Positions 25,901 through 38,788 of a stretch of DNA of 64,000 bases are shown here, in pieces. The notes below the pieces were generated by a model. It saw only the letters and a program-made list of their open reading frames with translations. It searched no databases and had not been told where the DNA came from. Within the stretch, counting starts at the first letter, position 1. The number at the start of each line of letters is the position of its first letter. The DNA comes from Portunus trituberculatus (lineage: Eukaryota > Arthropoda > Malacostraca > Decapoda > Portunidae). Location of the stretch: the NCBI RefSeq assembly GCF_017591435.1, contig NC_059286.1, positions 3,051,682-3,115,681 on the forward strand, read 5' to 3'. The position numbers and the translations under genes were made by a program.

Positions 25901-27079
25901 GCTCTTGTAGACAGGTGTTAAGGGAGTCATTTTATTATTCAAAGACCAAGTGTTGATAAAGAGTTAGGGTATCATAATGCATAAATCATATGTCAATACT
26001 AAACGCCGAAGTGAAAGATAGCGCGAAGTGACTCAGTATAGGAAGGGAAGGCACTCGGTAATGTATTGCAATGTATGGAGTGTTATCTGTAGTGGAATGA
26101 TTTTGTGATCTTGAGTGAGTGATGTTGCTAAGAAATCGAAGTGTTGAGACTGGTTCTACTTTTTCGTCGTATTTTTATTTAACTTATATATTTATCTATT
26201 CATTTATTCATTTTCTTACAGTTTGTCTCTTCAGTATGCTATTCTGCTCAGTGGTTCGTTCATGCGCCATTACGTCAGCCATCAGTACCACAAGTGTTGA
26301 CGCCTTTTCAAATGCTAACTAGCTCACAGTTCGCAATTCACAGCTTCGCAGATACCAAGTGCTTCAGGAATATTGATTTCAGGTGCCACAGAGCCACAGG
26401 TGTTGTTGTTGTTGTTGTTGTTTTTTTATTTACAGTTACTAACAAATCTATAAGCAGAAAGATTCACAAGTACTGGTAAGCCTAAATGTGGTACGGTACA
26501 CAGGTGCCTCAGAGACCAGTAATTACAGGTGTGCGCGTACTGACATCAAATGGTACAAGCACAGAGCACAAGATACCAATTATGTGCACTGGTACTATAG
26601 AGAGACCGAGAGACAGACAGACAGACAAACAAACAAATAGGTACACAAGCAGAGAAAAGGAAGATGATAAACAGTCAAGAGAGAAGATATGAGACATTTG
26701 TTTTACATCTGACTTTGATCATAATGAGTTTTGTCTTCCATGTGTTCATCAGCCCTATATATTGATATTTATTCTTGATTCCAGAAAGATGTAAAAAATT
26801 ACTTTGCCATCGGTTACACGCCATGAGTCACAAGCCTTCATTAGTCTCTTCTTTTATTTTGATGCAGAAAAAAAATGTACTTTTTTCTCTGTTCCTGAAT
26901 CCACGATACTATTATTCCTGTGTAGTTTTGACAGTCCGATGAAATGTGATGAAGAGGAAGCCCAGGGTGGTTCAGAGTCTAAGCTTAGTGTCTCTGAAGA
27001 AGGCCAATGGTAGAAATTTTAGAGAATAAAGACCTCCAGAATCACCTTTTGTTTCTTCTTCACTACATTCAAACTAACT
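25901..27079. other. intron stretch without recognised features
   Basis: Mixed sequence with a short (GTT)n at 26401-26421 and (ACAG/ACAA)n at 26612-26636. No exon fitting the gene is seen. Confidence 0.4.
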
Positions 27080-27480
27080 TCTCCCTCTTTTTTTCGCTTT
27101 CTTTTTTTTTTTTTTTTTAGGGAAACATGCGCTGTCTCCTATAGTGATGTTGACGTATTACTTGATGTTGATTCAGGAAAGCATGTCATTTTGTTTAGTG
27201 TTCCCAGTGGTCATGAATCCTCGGTAACAACAGTTCAGTTCGCTTCCTTGATATTTAGTAAGGAAAAATACGCTGTTTCTTGCACTGATGGTAACAGATC
27301 TCTTCCTTGATTCATAGTAAAATAAGTAGTACACCGTCTCCTCCTGTGCTCATCAATCCCAGGTACTCTCCTGGGCTCTACAAGGAGAAAATTAGTGTCT
27401 CCTACATTGTTTTTAACAGATTTTTTTTCTTGATTTTCATTCGAGAAAGTATCGTATACATGCAGTGTTGATGAGTCTCG
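27080..27480. repeat. degenerate array, unit about 75-90 bp
   Basis: TTGATTYWTAGTAAGGAAAWAYGCTGT-like words followed by CTYCTRYAYTGATGKTRACAGAT recur near 27120, 27255, 27310 and 27385. It ends just before the acceptor of the next exon. Confidence 0.5.
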
Positions 27481-27503
27481 GTGCTAACACATCTCTCCCC
27501 CAG

Positions 27504-27611
27504 GCACGGTGTGGTGGTCAGAGTTGTCCCGCGTGCTTCCTCAGCGGGAACGTCTGTCCATCTTCAATCTCCTGGCCACCTACGCAGGCACTCCCACGCC
27601 CGCCACCCCAG
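27504..27611 (+). CDS. tinc: tincar homologue, short loop exon
   Basis: The acceptor CTCTCCCCCAG is preceded by a good branch word GTGCTAACAC, with the A about 17 nt from the AG. The donor is CCAG/GTCAGT. The exon enters with two bases (GC) completing a split codon, has 35 full codons reading TVWWSELSRVLPQRERLSIF then NLLATYAGTPTPATP, and leaves one base (G) that joins GT of the next exon to make Gly. Part of the extramembrane loop between the second and third hydrophobic segments. The phase match to the next exon is exact. Confidence 0.8.
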
Positions 27612-28589
27612 GTCAGTCGAGGCCCAGTCTGTCCGTCATCGGTTGCCACCACCGGGTTATTACACTTCTTATCAGATTACCATCCAAAGTTGCGAAGTAA
27701 TTGTTTAATTCTTACAAATGAATACAGTTGTGTCTTTTGGATAATCGTTTTGGGGACTGACACCTCAATAGACCTATTATTTCTAAGACTTTTGTAGCCT
27801 CATGTCAATGCTACTCTTACATGAAAGAAAGAGAATATTGTATATGAAAATTACTGATAGAGATGGAATCAAAAGTCTGCAATATAAGTTACATTTATGA
27901 TTTGAAATCTAACAAATTATAGATGTTTTTTTTTCTTTCATTACAAAAAAAATGCAAAATATTGAGATCGTGATTTTTCAGGTTGTGCAAGTTAAAGAAT
28001 TTCTCGTTTTTTCAACCAAAAAGTAAAAGAAATATATCAAATCAATTTAATCGTGTTAGCGTGAGAAGTTCATAGTAAAAATAACTCATTTACAACTATG
28101 ATCACTGAAAATAACCTTGTCATCACGTTCATAGAAAAATATGTTTTTCTTTCATAGTTCTGTCTATCTCATTTTATACCAGGCCAGCAATCCCACACAG
28201 GGTGCCTCAGGCAAAGCACCACTCACTCATACACACATTGTTCACACTCTTAGCTCCGTCTGCCACTGGTGAAAAAGAGTCTTGTGGATCACCTTACTAC
28301 ACTCCAGGAGCTTAGAGATTGCACAGCTGGCCACACACTTCCACAGCAAGGCCGGGCAGCAGATGCTGGTTCAGCCTTCCCCTTCTTAATGAGACCGTTC
28401 TCTCTGTATTTTGCCCCTAGGAATAGGCAAAGCAATAAACTTCTCATACCAAAAGGAAATAAAAATTGTCCACCGCAGACACTTTTGACATTTCTTTTGG
28501 GACTGTCACCTGAGAGAGCCTTTTTCTCCTGGTCACTTTGTCGAACATGAAAACTAAAAGGTCACGGGTCAACTGAGATTCTCTTGCAG
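27612..28589 (+). other. intron, 978 nt, no repeats of note
   Basis: AT-rich, with no microsatellite and no recognised element. A 93-codon open frame at 28269-28550 has no acceptor/donor pair and is treated as chance. Confidence 0.6.
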
Positions 28590-28793
28590 GTCCTGTGGCC
28601 ATGAGGTACGAGGCGTCCACGTCGGTGACCTTCCAGGCAATGGACATCACCACCCGCAGGGACGGCGAGGGCGGGGCGGACGGGGAGGAGGGTGTGGAGG
28701 AGGAGGACATGTGGCACATCGGAGAGATCCCGTGGGGGCCCTTCTCGCCACACTTCTTTAACTACCTGCTGGCACACCTGGTCTACGCCGGCA

Positions 28794-28794
<1 letters not shown>
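28590..28794 (+). CDS. tinc: tincar homologue, acidic loop and start of a membrane segment
   Basis: Acceptor CTCTTGCAG/G and donor GGCAG/GTGAGA. The first two bases complete Gly with the previous exon, 67 codons follow, and two bases (AG) pass on to make Arg. It reads PVAMRYEASTSVTFQAMDIT, then a very acidic glycine-rich stretch GEGGADGEEGVEEEDMWHIG, then EIPWGPFSPHFFNYLLAHLV. The last part is hydrophobic and opens the next membrane segment. The PWGPFSPHFFNYLL block directly precedes the helix. The acidic stretch is low-complexity and is probably variable between species. The donor overlaps a GA microsatellite. Confidence 0.9.

Positions 28795-28796
<2 letters not shown>

Positions 28797-28844
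<48 letters not shown>
28797..28844. repeat. (GA)n microsatellite on the donor site
   Basis: A pure GA run of 48 nt that begins at intron position +3, so the donor GTGAGA is made from the repeat's first units. Confidence 0.95.
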
Positions 28845-28848
<4 letters not shown>

Positions 28849-28995
28849 CACAATATAACAGATCAACCTCAAAGCTAACAATCCCACACAAAAACCGAAT
28901 CCTAACCTTCTTTTACTATTCACATTCATGCTCCACCACTTAAACTCTCTTAGTCATATAGATAAGACGCCAAGGGCCTTCTGCATCCCCCTCAG

Positions 28996-29101
28996 GTACG
29001 CCGGCGTGTTCTGGGGCACCAACAAGGCTCTCGGTCTGGTTTTCTTCTTCCAGCTGATCCTGAACGCGGCGCAAAGTATCTTTTCCATCAACGGATTTCA
29101 G
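28996..29101 (+). CDS. tinc: tincar homologue, membrane exon
   Basis: Acceptor CCCCCTCAG/G and donor CAG/GTGAGC. The first base completes Arg with the previous exon and 35 codons follow, ending in phase 0. YAGVFWGTNKALGLVFFFQL continues to ILNAAQSIFSINGFQ, one clear hydrophobic helix after a short polar turn (GTNK). The preceding intron is only 201 nt, and most of its first quarter is GA repeat. Confidence 0.9.
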
Positions 29102-29149
29102 GTGAGCACGATAAGTGATAGGGGAAAAAGTAAAGTGTAATAATTAGCC

Positions 29150-30160
29150 ACGGAAGAGTATATATGTAGAAATGCGTAAGGATAAGATAAAAAAAAAAAG
29201 GAAAAGAGAGGTGGGCCAATAAGTAAACAGGTGAATAAAGAATAAGGTATTGCTAATAATGCACCAAATATATTGAGGAAATAACGTAAAGATGGAAGGA
29301 AAAGATGTGCGAAGATGGAGATGAGAAAGGACCACCAGGTAATAGAAGAATAAGATAATAAGCATAATAAGGCGCCAAATACTTCAAGATAGAAAAAAAA
29401 CACAAAATGAAATATAATGAAGAAGTATAATGAAAGTAAGACACAACAGAGGATAATCATAGAAATATAAAAAGGTTGAGGGAAAAGGCACAATATGGAG
29501 TTAAGAAAGGGCCACGTATAATGAAGCACGAAAGAGTGAAGGTAGAAAAATGTACAAAATACTGTTGAATGATGGAGTAATAAAATTGGATACGAACAAA
29601 GAGCACATAAAGATATAGGAGGGTAGACAAATACATAGAAATAGAAGGATAGGCACGAAAAGAAGTATGGAGTTAGCTGAAGATTATTAGACACTCAGAT
29701 GTACAGAGTAAGTTGTACGAAAAAGGTTGATAGTGGCAATAGAAGATTCGTAACACAAGTGCACGTAAAAAAAAAAAAAAAAAAAAAAATGAAAATTACT
29801 TATAGCTTAGACAAAAAAAATCATGAAAAATAGATAAATGAATAAATAAATAAATACTAGAAATATGTATACCCAAGTTGAATAGAAGCACAAAATGTAT
29901 ACATGTAATAAAAGGATAGGAAGAAACAGAAAAATACGTAGATAATGTTCCATCGTGAACAAAAGACAGATAAACACGGCGGGAAGGCGGCAGGAAAGGA
30001 CAGGTGGATGGTGTAACTAGATGATGAAGGGTCAGGTAAATATGAAAAAAAATGGAGGGGTGACAGGTGAAGATGAGGACGGGTGATGGAGAGGCGAGGA
30101 TGAGGGAGGAGAATCTAATTAGGTGAGGCAGGTGAGGGGAAGGAAGGATAGCGAGGAAAC
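29150..30160. repeat. purine-rich degenerate array in an intron
   Basis: AAGAAATATARAAAGG, GGAGTTARGAAAGGGCCACGT and ATAATAAGCATAATAAGG words recur with decay. The minus-strand open frames mirror this T-rich composition. A poly-A of 23 lies at 29768-29790. 30161-30540 is unique and unremarkable. Confidence 0.5.
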
Positions 30161-30597
30161 ACAAGAGAGACAGGCAGGGTTACAGGAGGGTGAGCCGACC
30201 GTCACTTTTCCAATAAGGTCGGAAATCCACACTCGCTTGTAGGAAATTTAGATCGTGCACCGTCCCGCGTGTCGCTTTTCCCTTTTATTTTGTCTCGTAG
30301 ATTGAAGGTGAATTGTTATTAGTGCTAAACGTAATTGTGTTTTCCCTAACGTTCATGTTATTAGTCCATTATCATTTGTTCTTTGTGTGGAGTGAAATGC
30401 GATCAGGTGTTCTGTATGTAGTGTTTAAATGGACTTATTCAGGTGTTTTATGCATGCAGTAATGTGATAAGGTAATGTGTGTAGGATGCGCGGGTTGCAT
30501 TGTACGGCGCGCCAAGAGACCTATTCTTTTCCTGTAATGAGGCTGGCTGCTAATACTACTGTTACAACTACTACTGCTACTGTTACTGCTACTACTG

Positions 30598-30983
<386 letters not shown>

Positions 30984-31049
30984 AATAGAACAAAACACCC
31001 CCATACCATCCCTCACAAGGTTACACTTATACCTCGCTCCCTTCTTCAG

Positions 31050-31268
31050 GTTCTTTACAAGGTTCACGTGGTGGGCGCCGAGCACGTGCTGCCAGTGTTT
31101 GAGGGCTTCCTGCTGCCCCTCCCCGCCTGCGTCGCCGTCTTCACCGCCTCCCAGGTCATGGTTCTCGCCTCTGGTTCCATCATTTACCTCTACGGCTTCG
31201 TCAAGTTTAATTCTTTCCTGAGCGCAGAGAAGGAGAAATATCACATCCTCAGCAAGCACGGCCACCAG
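31050..31268 (+). CDS. tinc: tincar homologue, membrane exon
   Basis: Acceptor CCCTTCTTCAG and donor CCAG/GTGAGT, phase 0 at both ends, 73 codons. It starts VLYKVHVVGAEHVLPVFEGF, then a hydrophobic stretch from about residue 21 to 51 (LLPLPACVAVFTASQVMVLA, then SGSIIYLYGF), long enough for one long or two short helices. It ends VKFNSFLSAEKEKYHILSKH GHQ, a polar, probably cytoplasmic, loop. The coding sequence follows codon use with G/C at third positions, unlike the repeats upstream. A 273-codon open frame covers this exon, but only this part is gene. Confidence 0.92.
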
Positions 31269-31309
31269 GTGAGTGTACGTATGTCGTCTGAAAGTTAATC
31301 ACGTACAGG

Positions 31310-31730
31310 TGCAAAGTTCTTCTCCTTTGCGTGGGTATTTTCTTTTCTTTTCTTTTTCTACTCGATGCTTTTTCTTTTTGAGTACTTTTTTCTCCTTTTT
31401 TTGTCTTGAATATTTTTTTTTTTTTTTATATGTTGTGGGTATTCCTTTCTTTTCTTTATTTATTTTCTGTGTATTTTTTTTTTATTCTTTTTTTTCTATT
31501 TCTGTATCTAGTGTTTACTTTTTTTTTTTACAACTTGTGGGTATTTCCTTTTCTTTTCTTCCTCGTTATTTCGTGTTTTTAATAAGTGACGTGAAGATTT
31601 GCTGGATTTTTCTCTCTTGGGATCATCATTTGGTACTTCACCTTCTTTCCTTTTATATCTAACGGGGTCTTTTCTCCTTCTTTTCTTTCTTATCTTCTCG
31701 CATTATTAGTTATTGACATGAAGATCAATG
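31310..31730. repeat. T-rich TTTTCTTTTTCT array
   Basis: GTGGGTATTYCTTTTCTTTTCTT words recur near 31330, 31437 and 31539, about 105 bp apart, within a pyrimidine-rich stretch that follows the donor. Confidence 0.65.
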
Positions 31731-31890
31731 TGATTTCTCTATTGCTTGAAGAAAAACAATGTAAGAAAACCTGAAGAGATCAAGATAGCAGGGGACGAAA
31801 CACTTAAATATGAAACGTGAAGACTAAGAATACCGAAAAAAATGTAGGATAGTTTTCAGTTCATTCTATTCGTATGATCAAAGATTACTT

Positions 31891-32113
31891 GGCCGCCGTG
31901 GTACAGTGGAACCATGCGTGCTTTGGGGTCCGAGGGTCTCCAAGCGCACGGGTTCGAATCCTGTCCACGGTCCAAGTGTAGGTTGGGCTTCCTCACTCGG
32001 GGCAACGGTTTCCTAGTTTTTGGGATTTGGGATAGGAGGTACCCCAAAAAAGTATCCCCTTTAGCCCATAAATGCCCGTGAAAAGCCCACATGGTATAAA
32101 AAGAAAAAAAAAA
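31891..32113 (+). mobile_element. tRNA-derived SINE, type 1
   Basis: The head holds a pol III A-box-like GTGGTACAGTGG (31899-31909) and a B box GGTTCGAATCC (31951-31961). The pairing GCCGTGG (31895-31901) with CCACGGT (31965-31971) resembles an acceptor stem. A tRNA-unrelated body follows (TAGGTTGGGCTTCCTCACTC, ATGCCCGTGAAAAGCCCAC) and then an A-rich tail. No clear target duplication is seen. Confidence 0.75.
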
Positions 32114-32639
32114 GACATTGAAAGAACATTTGGAAACGACAAGGTAGCACGGACCAAAACAACTCAATCTGAAACTAAGGATCATAAGAAAATCCATACC
32201 CCAAAAACACACCAAAAAAAAAAAAAAACGATAAATTGGAGTCCACTCTATTCATGTAAACAAAGAAATATTCAAAACCAAAGAAATCAATCGCATCAAA
32301 AAGGAGAAGCTACTGAATATCGGCAATAAAAACCCGAAGACTGTCAGAAAGAACCAATCAGCACCAATAATTCCCAGCTCATTCAATTGACATAAACAAA
32401 CACGTGAGATAAAGACTGAAAAAGTACTGGAAACTGCGCAAACCAACGGAAGGGAAAGTACCATGCGGGGAGAAACAAAGTAGAAAATAACAGAAGAGCG
32501 GGAGATAGCAAACACGGGAGGATAATGAAAGGTAGAGCAAATAAAGGGAGGAGACAGTAAGGGCCACGAGTAATCACACAGCCAATTTGCTAGACCAATA
32601 CTGCTTCCTCCCTTCACCTGACCTGGCTGCGGATCACGT

Positions 32640-32946
32640 GACTGCTGGGAGGGAGTTGGGGAGGAAAGGGTAGAGGAAAGATGGTAGGAGAGAAGACTAG
32701 AAGGGAAGAAAGATTAGTGCAGGAGAAGGAATGAACGTGGAAGTAAAGGAGGAATGGAAAAAAAAAGAGTGGAGGGGAGGGAATTAAGATAGATGGATAG
32801 AAAAGATGGAGTGAGAAATACTGGGAAAGAAGAAAGGGAGAAAAACTGAAGAGGAAAGAAGAGTAGAAGAGTGAATGGATGGGACAAAGAGAAGTGAAAA
32901 GAGGAAGGGAAGATTAAGAGAGAAAAAAAGAGAGGAATAGAGGAAG

Positions 32947-33022
<76 letters not shown>

Positions 33023-33097
33023 TAAATATAGGAAAGACAGTAAAGGGAAGAGGGAAAAGATGGGTCAGGGAATGGTTACCTTACCAGTGACCATTTC

Positions 33098-33133
<36 letters not shown>
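32640..33133. repeat. purine-rich region with two (GA)n runs
   Basis: 32640-32949 is GGAAGAAAGA-like sequence. It is followed by GA runs at 32950-33018 and 33100-33133. 32114-32639 before it is A-rich and unremarkable. Confidence 0.85.
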
Positions 33134-33136
<3 letters not shown>

Positions 33137-34889
33137 CAATGGGTGATATGGAAACCTTTATTTTACGGTTTTCTGGGAAGATATGGGAATTACCTGGCAT
33201 TATTTATTGACGGTCTACTTGGAGGGATGGAAAAATAAGGGAAATGGTTGATGGATACATTATATATATATTACTGGGAAAGGAGAGGGAGAAAGGGGAA
33301 TGGGTGATGGGCAAACCTTTGTCTAATGCATCACTAACATTCTCTAAGGATGAATAGAAGAAAAGATGATATAGAAACATATTTTGTGACGTGTTTCTAA
33401 AGGGGTGAAAGGCGTTGATGTAAATACTGAGGGTTTCTAAAGAGGCATGGAATAAGAAAGAGAAAAAGATTACTGGTGAAATTAGCTTATACACTTCTGC
33501 TGGTATTAAGAGAGGAATGGAAAAGGAAAGACTGACAGGGATATCTGATGGTTTTAAGTGAGATGAAGAAAAAAAATGTTAGGAAAGCCTAGCCTAGAAA
33601 GTCTTGCGTATCCCTATTTGCGTTACTACAGAATGCGTTATCAAATTGGCAGCTGGGTATTGAAGTTCATGTCTTACGTTTATTGAAGTTTTGGGACGGT
33701 TAGTGAAATGCTTGAAGGGTCATCACCTTTGTTCATCAAGGTGTGTTCAAGTTTATAATTGGTTCTGTCAAGATTGGTACAACGCAACTTAGACTGGCAA
33801 AGCGACGTACAGGGAATTAGTTGTTGCTCTTCCGGATTAGTTCAGTTAGCAATGTAATGAAAGACCTGCAAAGTTGTACGAGACTGTTTAACTTTGTAAT
33901 TGGTTATGAACTTGGATAAATAGTAAGATCTGCCAAAGTTCGGGAAATTCCTTGCTTGAGTTCTCGATTAGTTAATCTTCAAGTGAAAACTCGACAAATG
34001 TTGTTGAACCTTACGAGAGATTATTACGTCCGGCAAACCGTTACTGGAAATTGTTGAACTTTGAGAAATTTCTTATTGTTCTCATCACCACGAATGTTAC
34101 CTGTGTCTGTTCCCTTGTGTAATTTTCTCAGGATTTAACCATTATTCTGTGTACGCCTCGTGGTTATACAGTCACTCACAAACATCTTCTCTTCACTTAC
34201 GTAGAATTCTCGGAAGTGGCAACATGCGAATACAGTTTTCTTGACACGTAGCGGCCACAAAGGACACACGAATGCAGTTATTTTTTTTCATCACACTGCA
34301 TTCCCGGCGTTAGTTATTACAGCGAGCGCCGTTACGAGTACTTTCACTTCACTGAGCGCGTCACGTTACACACTCGTATAGATTTTTCCAGGAAGGTTCA
34401 TCGCTTGGCTAAATAAATGAAGGGGGGAAGGAAGATATACACTGGCGCGCACACTCATGCAGGACGACTATTCAGCTCCAATTCATAGATTATCGAGCAG
34501 TGGCAGGGCGTGTACCGCGGGTCTCTGGGGACGTGGAAGTACTGGATTTATATTGACGTCGTGCTTGTCGGAACTTTGGCCCGCGCTACTAAATTATGCA
34601 GGTGACCCTTTGTCCGCATAGCACCACAGCCCCGTGCTGGTCGAAGCCCGCACCCCAGAGTACTCTCCGCACACACCCACTCCCCCACATCGCCCCACGC
34701 TCTCCGTCCCCACACATCCTCTATCCTCAGTCTCCCACCCCTCGTCCCCTCAGACCTCCGCGGATTCCACTGCACACTGCATTTCCTTACTCAAAATTCT
34801 AGCACTGGGTTTTCTTAACATACACTCGTAACTTTGGATTTCTTTCCCTTTCGTCCCAGATTTCCTGAGCGAATTTTAGCATTGGGCTT
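33134..34889. other. intron stretch, partly decayed array, otherwise unique
   Basis: 33150-33560 repeats GGGTGATGG..AAACCTTT and TTTCTAAAGRGG words loosely. 33600-34880 is the longest calm stretch of this intron, GC-balanced, with no exon in a fitting phase. CGTCGTGC/TGACGTC at 34554 is CRE-like. Confidence 0.4.
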
Positions 34890-35400
34890 CTCGGGACTTT
34901 TTAGAGCTGGATTCCTGGACATTGTATCAGTGGATTACTTGAAATTTTTTTTGTGGATTTTATGACATTTCAGTGGGTTTAGACATTATGAGTGGATTTC
35001 TTGACATTTTAGTGGATTGTATGACATTCCAGTGACTTGTTTGATATCTTAGAGAGATTTCTAGATATTTTAGTGGATTTCTTAACATTTTAGTTGATTT
35101 CTTGACATTTTTGTGGATCCCTTAACATTATAGAGGATTTTTTTACATTTTAGTGGATTTCTTGATATTAGAATTATTTACTGACATTTTAGTGCATTTC
35201 TTATATTTTTGTTGATTTTTTTATATTTTAATGGATTTCTTGACATATTAGTAGATTTTTTGACATTTTAGTGGATTTTTTGACATTTTTGCGGATTTGT
35301 TGACATTTTAGGTGATTTCTTGACATTTCAGTGGATTTCTTAACGTTTTAGTGATTTCTTCGATATTTTAACACTGGATCTCTTAACATTAAGGATTTTC
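34890..35400. repeat. short-unit array around TTTAGTGGATTTCTTGACAT
   Basis: About twenty decayed units of 20-30 bp with the words GGATTTCTTGACATTTTAGT run across 500 bp. The units are irregular in length and no frame is kept. Confidence 0.85.
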
Positions 35401-35516
35401 TTATAAGGATTATTTTTTTTTCACGTTCGGATTCCTTACCTGTCATATTTTAGTCGTAATTGCTTCCTGTCCCTAGATAATTCATGTAATAGCTAATGTA
35501 ATATAAGACTAAAGTT

Positions 35517-35695
35517 CGTATTTAAAACCACTTTGTTCTCTCACTACGACTGTTTTCCAAGGCCACAGAAATGACTAGCGGGGTTTTCAAGTTGTTGTTT
35601 TTCAGTTAATAACGTAGAAATCACTCTGCCTCTAGAAACTTAAAAGCGCCTTAAAAAACTCGTGTCAATTTAAATAAAGGCTTTCAGAATAGTGG
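35517..35695 (+). mobile_element. MITE family B, truncated copy
   Basis: It starts TATTTAAAACCACTTTGTTCTC, then CACTACGACTGTTTTCCAAGGCCACAGAAATGA and ..AACTCGTGTCAATTTAAATAAAGGC, matching the copy at 52180. The right inverted end is not found. Confidence 0.55.
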
Positions 35696-36225
35696 AGTTG
35701 AAGCAAATAACTTGGTTGAGAATACGAGCCTAATTAAGTCCTTCGCCTCCTGAACAGTGAAGGGTTTCTCACTAAACACTGTCACTTTCCTGTACCATTC
35801 ATTGTTTACCGTAAGCCTTGACCTCAAATCGCACCTAATTCAATATAGAACAAGTATTTTATTTTATTATCTTCATTTATTCCTATTTATTTATCTATTT
35901 TTATTTCATTTATTTATTTACTTGTTTATTTACTTTTCTTTAATGTTAGACTATGAGAAATGCGCGTATAGGTTTGTACTCCTTATGACTGAGATTGCTG
36001 AGAGAGAAGAGCATTAGAATCTGTGTGGAACTAAATTGGCGGCTAGTTGTAGTGTATTTTCTCTCTTTTTATTCTTTTATTCCTCTATCATATTTTTTCT
36101 TTACTTTGAACCGGTAACTTAAATTATAGTTATTTTGAAGAAAACCTAAATTATTGTTGTTTTCAAGTATATTTATTCATCCGTCACCTTTTTATTGAAT
36201 CGAGAACATAACTTTTGAAAGAGGG

Positions 36226-36235
36226 AGAGAGAGAG

Positions 36236-36280
<45 letters not shown>
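36226..36280. repeat. (GA)n joined to (GT)n
   Basis: A short GA run to 36238 continues into GT to 36280. Confidence 0.9.
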
Positions 36281-36283
<3 letters not shown>

Positions 36284-36554
36284 TGAATATGCGTGCCCTT
36301 AGCTGTCCTCCTTTACGCATGAATAAAGCAGCACAAAGTGAGATGAAAGACCAGCACCTCTCCTTTAACCTCAGCATTAGCGTGGCAAATACTCCGGCGA
36401 CCTTTACTCACCCAAACAAAGAAAGGGAAACCACAATCACACCACGCCATTAAGGAAATCACGGAACCCTGCAAAGGAAAAAAGATGGTTCGGGAGGGAT
36501 TAATCTGGACTCTACTGGACAGAGAAGCGACTGGAAACTGCCCCTGCATGTACG

Positions 36555-36975
36555 GTTTCTTGGTGTTTGAATCCCTTGTTCACTTGTGTGGTTCATGAGG
36601 GATTTGTTTTGCGGTGTTTTTTTTTTTTTTTTTTTTTTGTGGTTTGTGGTGTTTTAGTACCGCGTTCATTTGTGTGGTTCATGAGGGGGTTCTTTTTGTT
36701 TGGTTGGTTCTTGTGGTTCATGGTGTTTCAATCCCGTGCTCATTTGTGTGGTTCATGGGGCTTCGTTTCTCGTTTGTATCTATGGTGTTCATTTTGGCGT
36801 GTTTCCCGTGTGTTTTGTGGAAGTTCGTGTTTTTCTTGTGTGGTTCATGGTGTTGTTTCAGTCCCGTGTTCACGTGTACGATTTTTTCAAGCCTTCGTTT
36901 CTGGTTTCTTTGTGTGGTTTGTAGGGTTCGTTTCGTGTGATTATTGTCCGGTTCGTGCGGTTCGTGTCTTGTGTA
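36555..36975. repeat. tandem array around TTCATTTGTGTGGTTCATG
   Basis: GGTGTTTYARTMCCGYGYTCATTTGTGTGGTTCATGRGG recurs near 36562, 36646, 36721 and 36849, with T-rich spacers. The open frames are Phe/Val/Cys-rich and result from the repeat. Confidence 0.75.
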
Positions 36976-37104
36976 TTTCCGCGTCACGGTGCTTCGATTG
37001 GCGGGTTCACGGAAAGGATCAATAGCTGTTTAGTTGCTCATGTCAGCTCAACCCTGACAAAATAGATGCGTTACTCAGTGCAAAAGACTCGCAACTCGGT
37101 GCTG

Positions 37105-38044
<940 letters not shown>

Positions 38045-38114
<70 letters not shown>

Positions 38115-38480
38115 GATTATTTTTTCCTAATTTTCTTTTCATTTCCTCTGTACATTTTCACCATCACCTTTTTTCCTCCCTTTGCAATCCATTTTCCCTT
38201 CATTTTACCTTCCCTTCGTGTTTCATTTTTCCCTTCTTCTTAGCCTCTCTTCGTGTTACATTTATTCCCTTCATGTCCCATTTTTCCCTTTAGCTTTCAA
38301 TTCTCTCCCATTTTTCCCTTCACCTTACTTTCCCTTCGTGTTTCGTTTTGCCCTTCACTTACCTTTCTTTCGTGTCCCATTTCCCCGTCACCTAACCTTC
38401 TCTTCGTGTTCCATTTTTCCTTCTCTTCCCTTCCCTTCCCTTTCCTTCCCTCTCCTTTCCTTCAGTTCTCACTCTTCAAC
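38045..38480. repeat. (CT)n and a TTCGTGTTTCATTTTTCCCTT array
   Basis: Pure CT at 38045-38112. Then about seven decayed units of 40-45 bp, CCTTCNCTTCGTGTYYCATTTTTCCCTT, to 38480. The pyrimidine richness extends towards the acceptor of the next exon. Confidence 0.8.
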
Positions 38481-38593
38481 CACCAACTTCCGCCAGTCTG
38501 CCTCGTTTCTCATGTCCGCTGCACCAAAACATGCTAAACTTTGTCCCTCGTCGTCGTCAGTGTCTCCGTAACGCTCCCGTCTTCTCTCCCCAG

Positions 38594-38788
38594 ACGCCTT
38601 GGAGCTACTGGCCTCACTGCTGGGCTCTGACGGTGCTCGTAGCGATGACTGCAGCCGCCTCCCCGCTGGTGTATGACTGGACTGTCGTGTATCGTTCCTC
38701 CCTGGATACTTCGGTCCTCGCTGCCACTATAGCCACCATCGCTCATCTCTTTCTGTGGATTCTCTTGTGGCTTGCTCTCACTCTGAAG
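38594..38788 (+). CDS. tinc: tincar homologue, last membrane exon (two segments)
   Basis: Acceptor TCTCTCCCCAG and donor AAG/GTAAGA, phase 0 at both ends, 65 codons. It reads TPWSYWPHCW, then hydrophobic ALTVLVAMTAAASPLV, then YDWTVVYRSSLDTS, then a second helix VLAATIATIAHLFLWILLWL ending ALTLK. The WPHC and YDWTVVYRSSLD blocks are conserved-looking and support the tincar assignment. With the earlier exons this makes about seven hydrophobic segments in the window, so one more is expected upstream. A second strong donor lies 45 nt downstream in frame. Confidence 0.92.
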
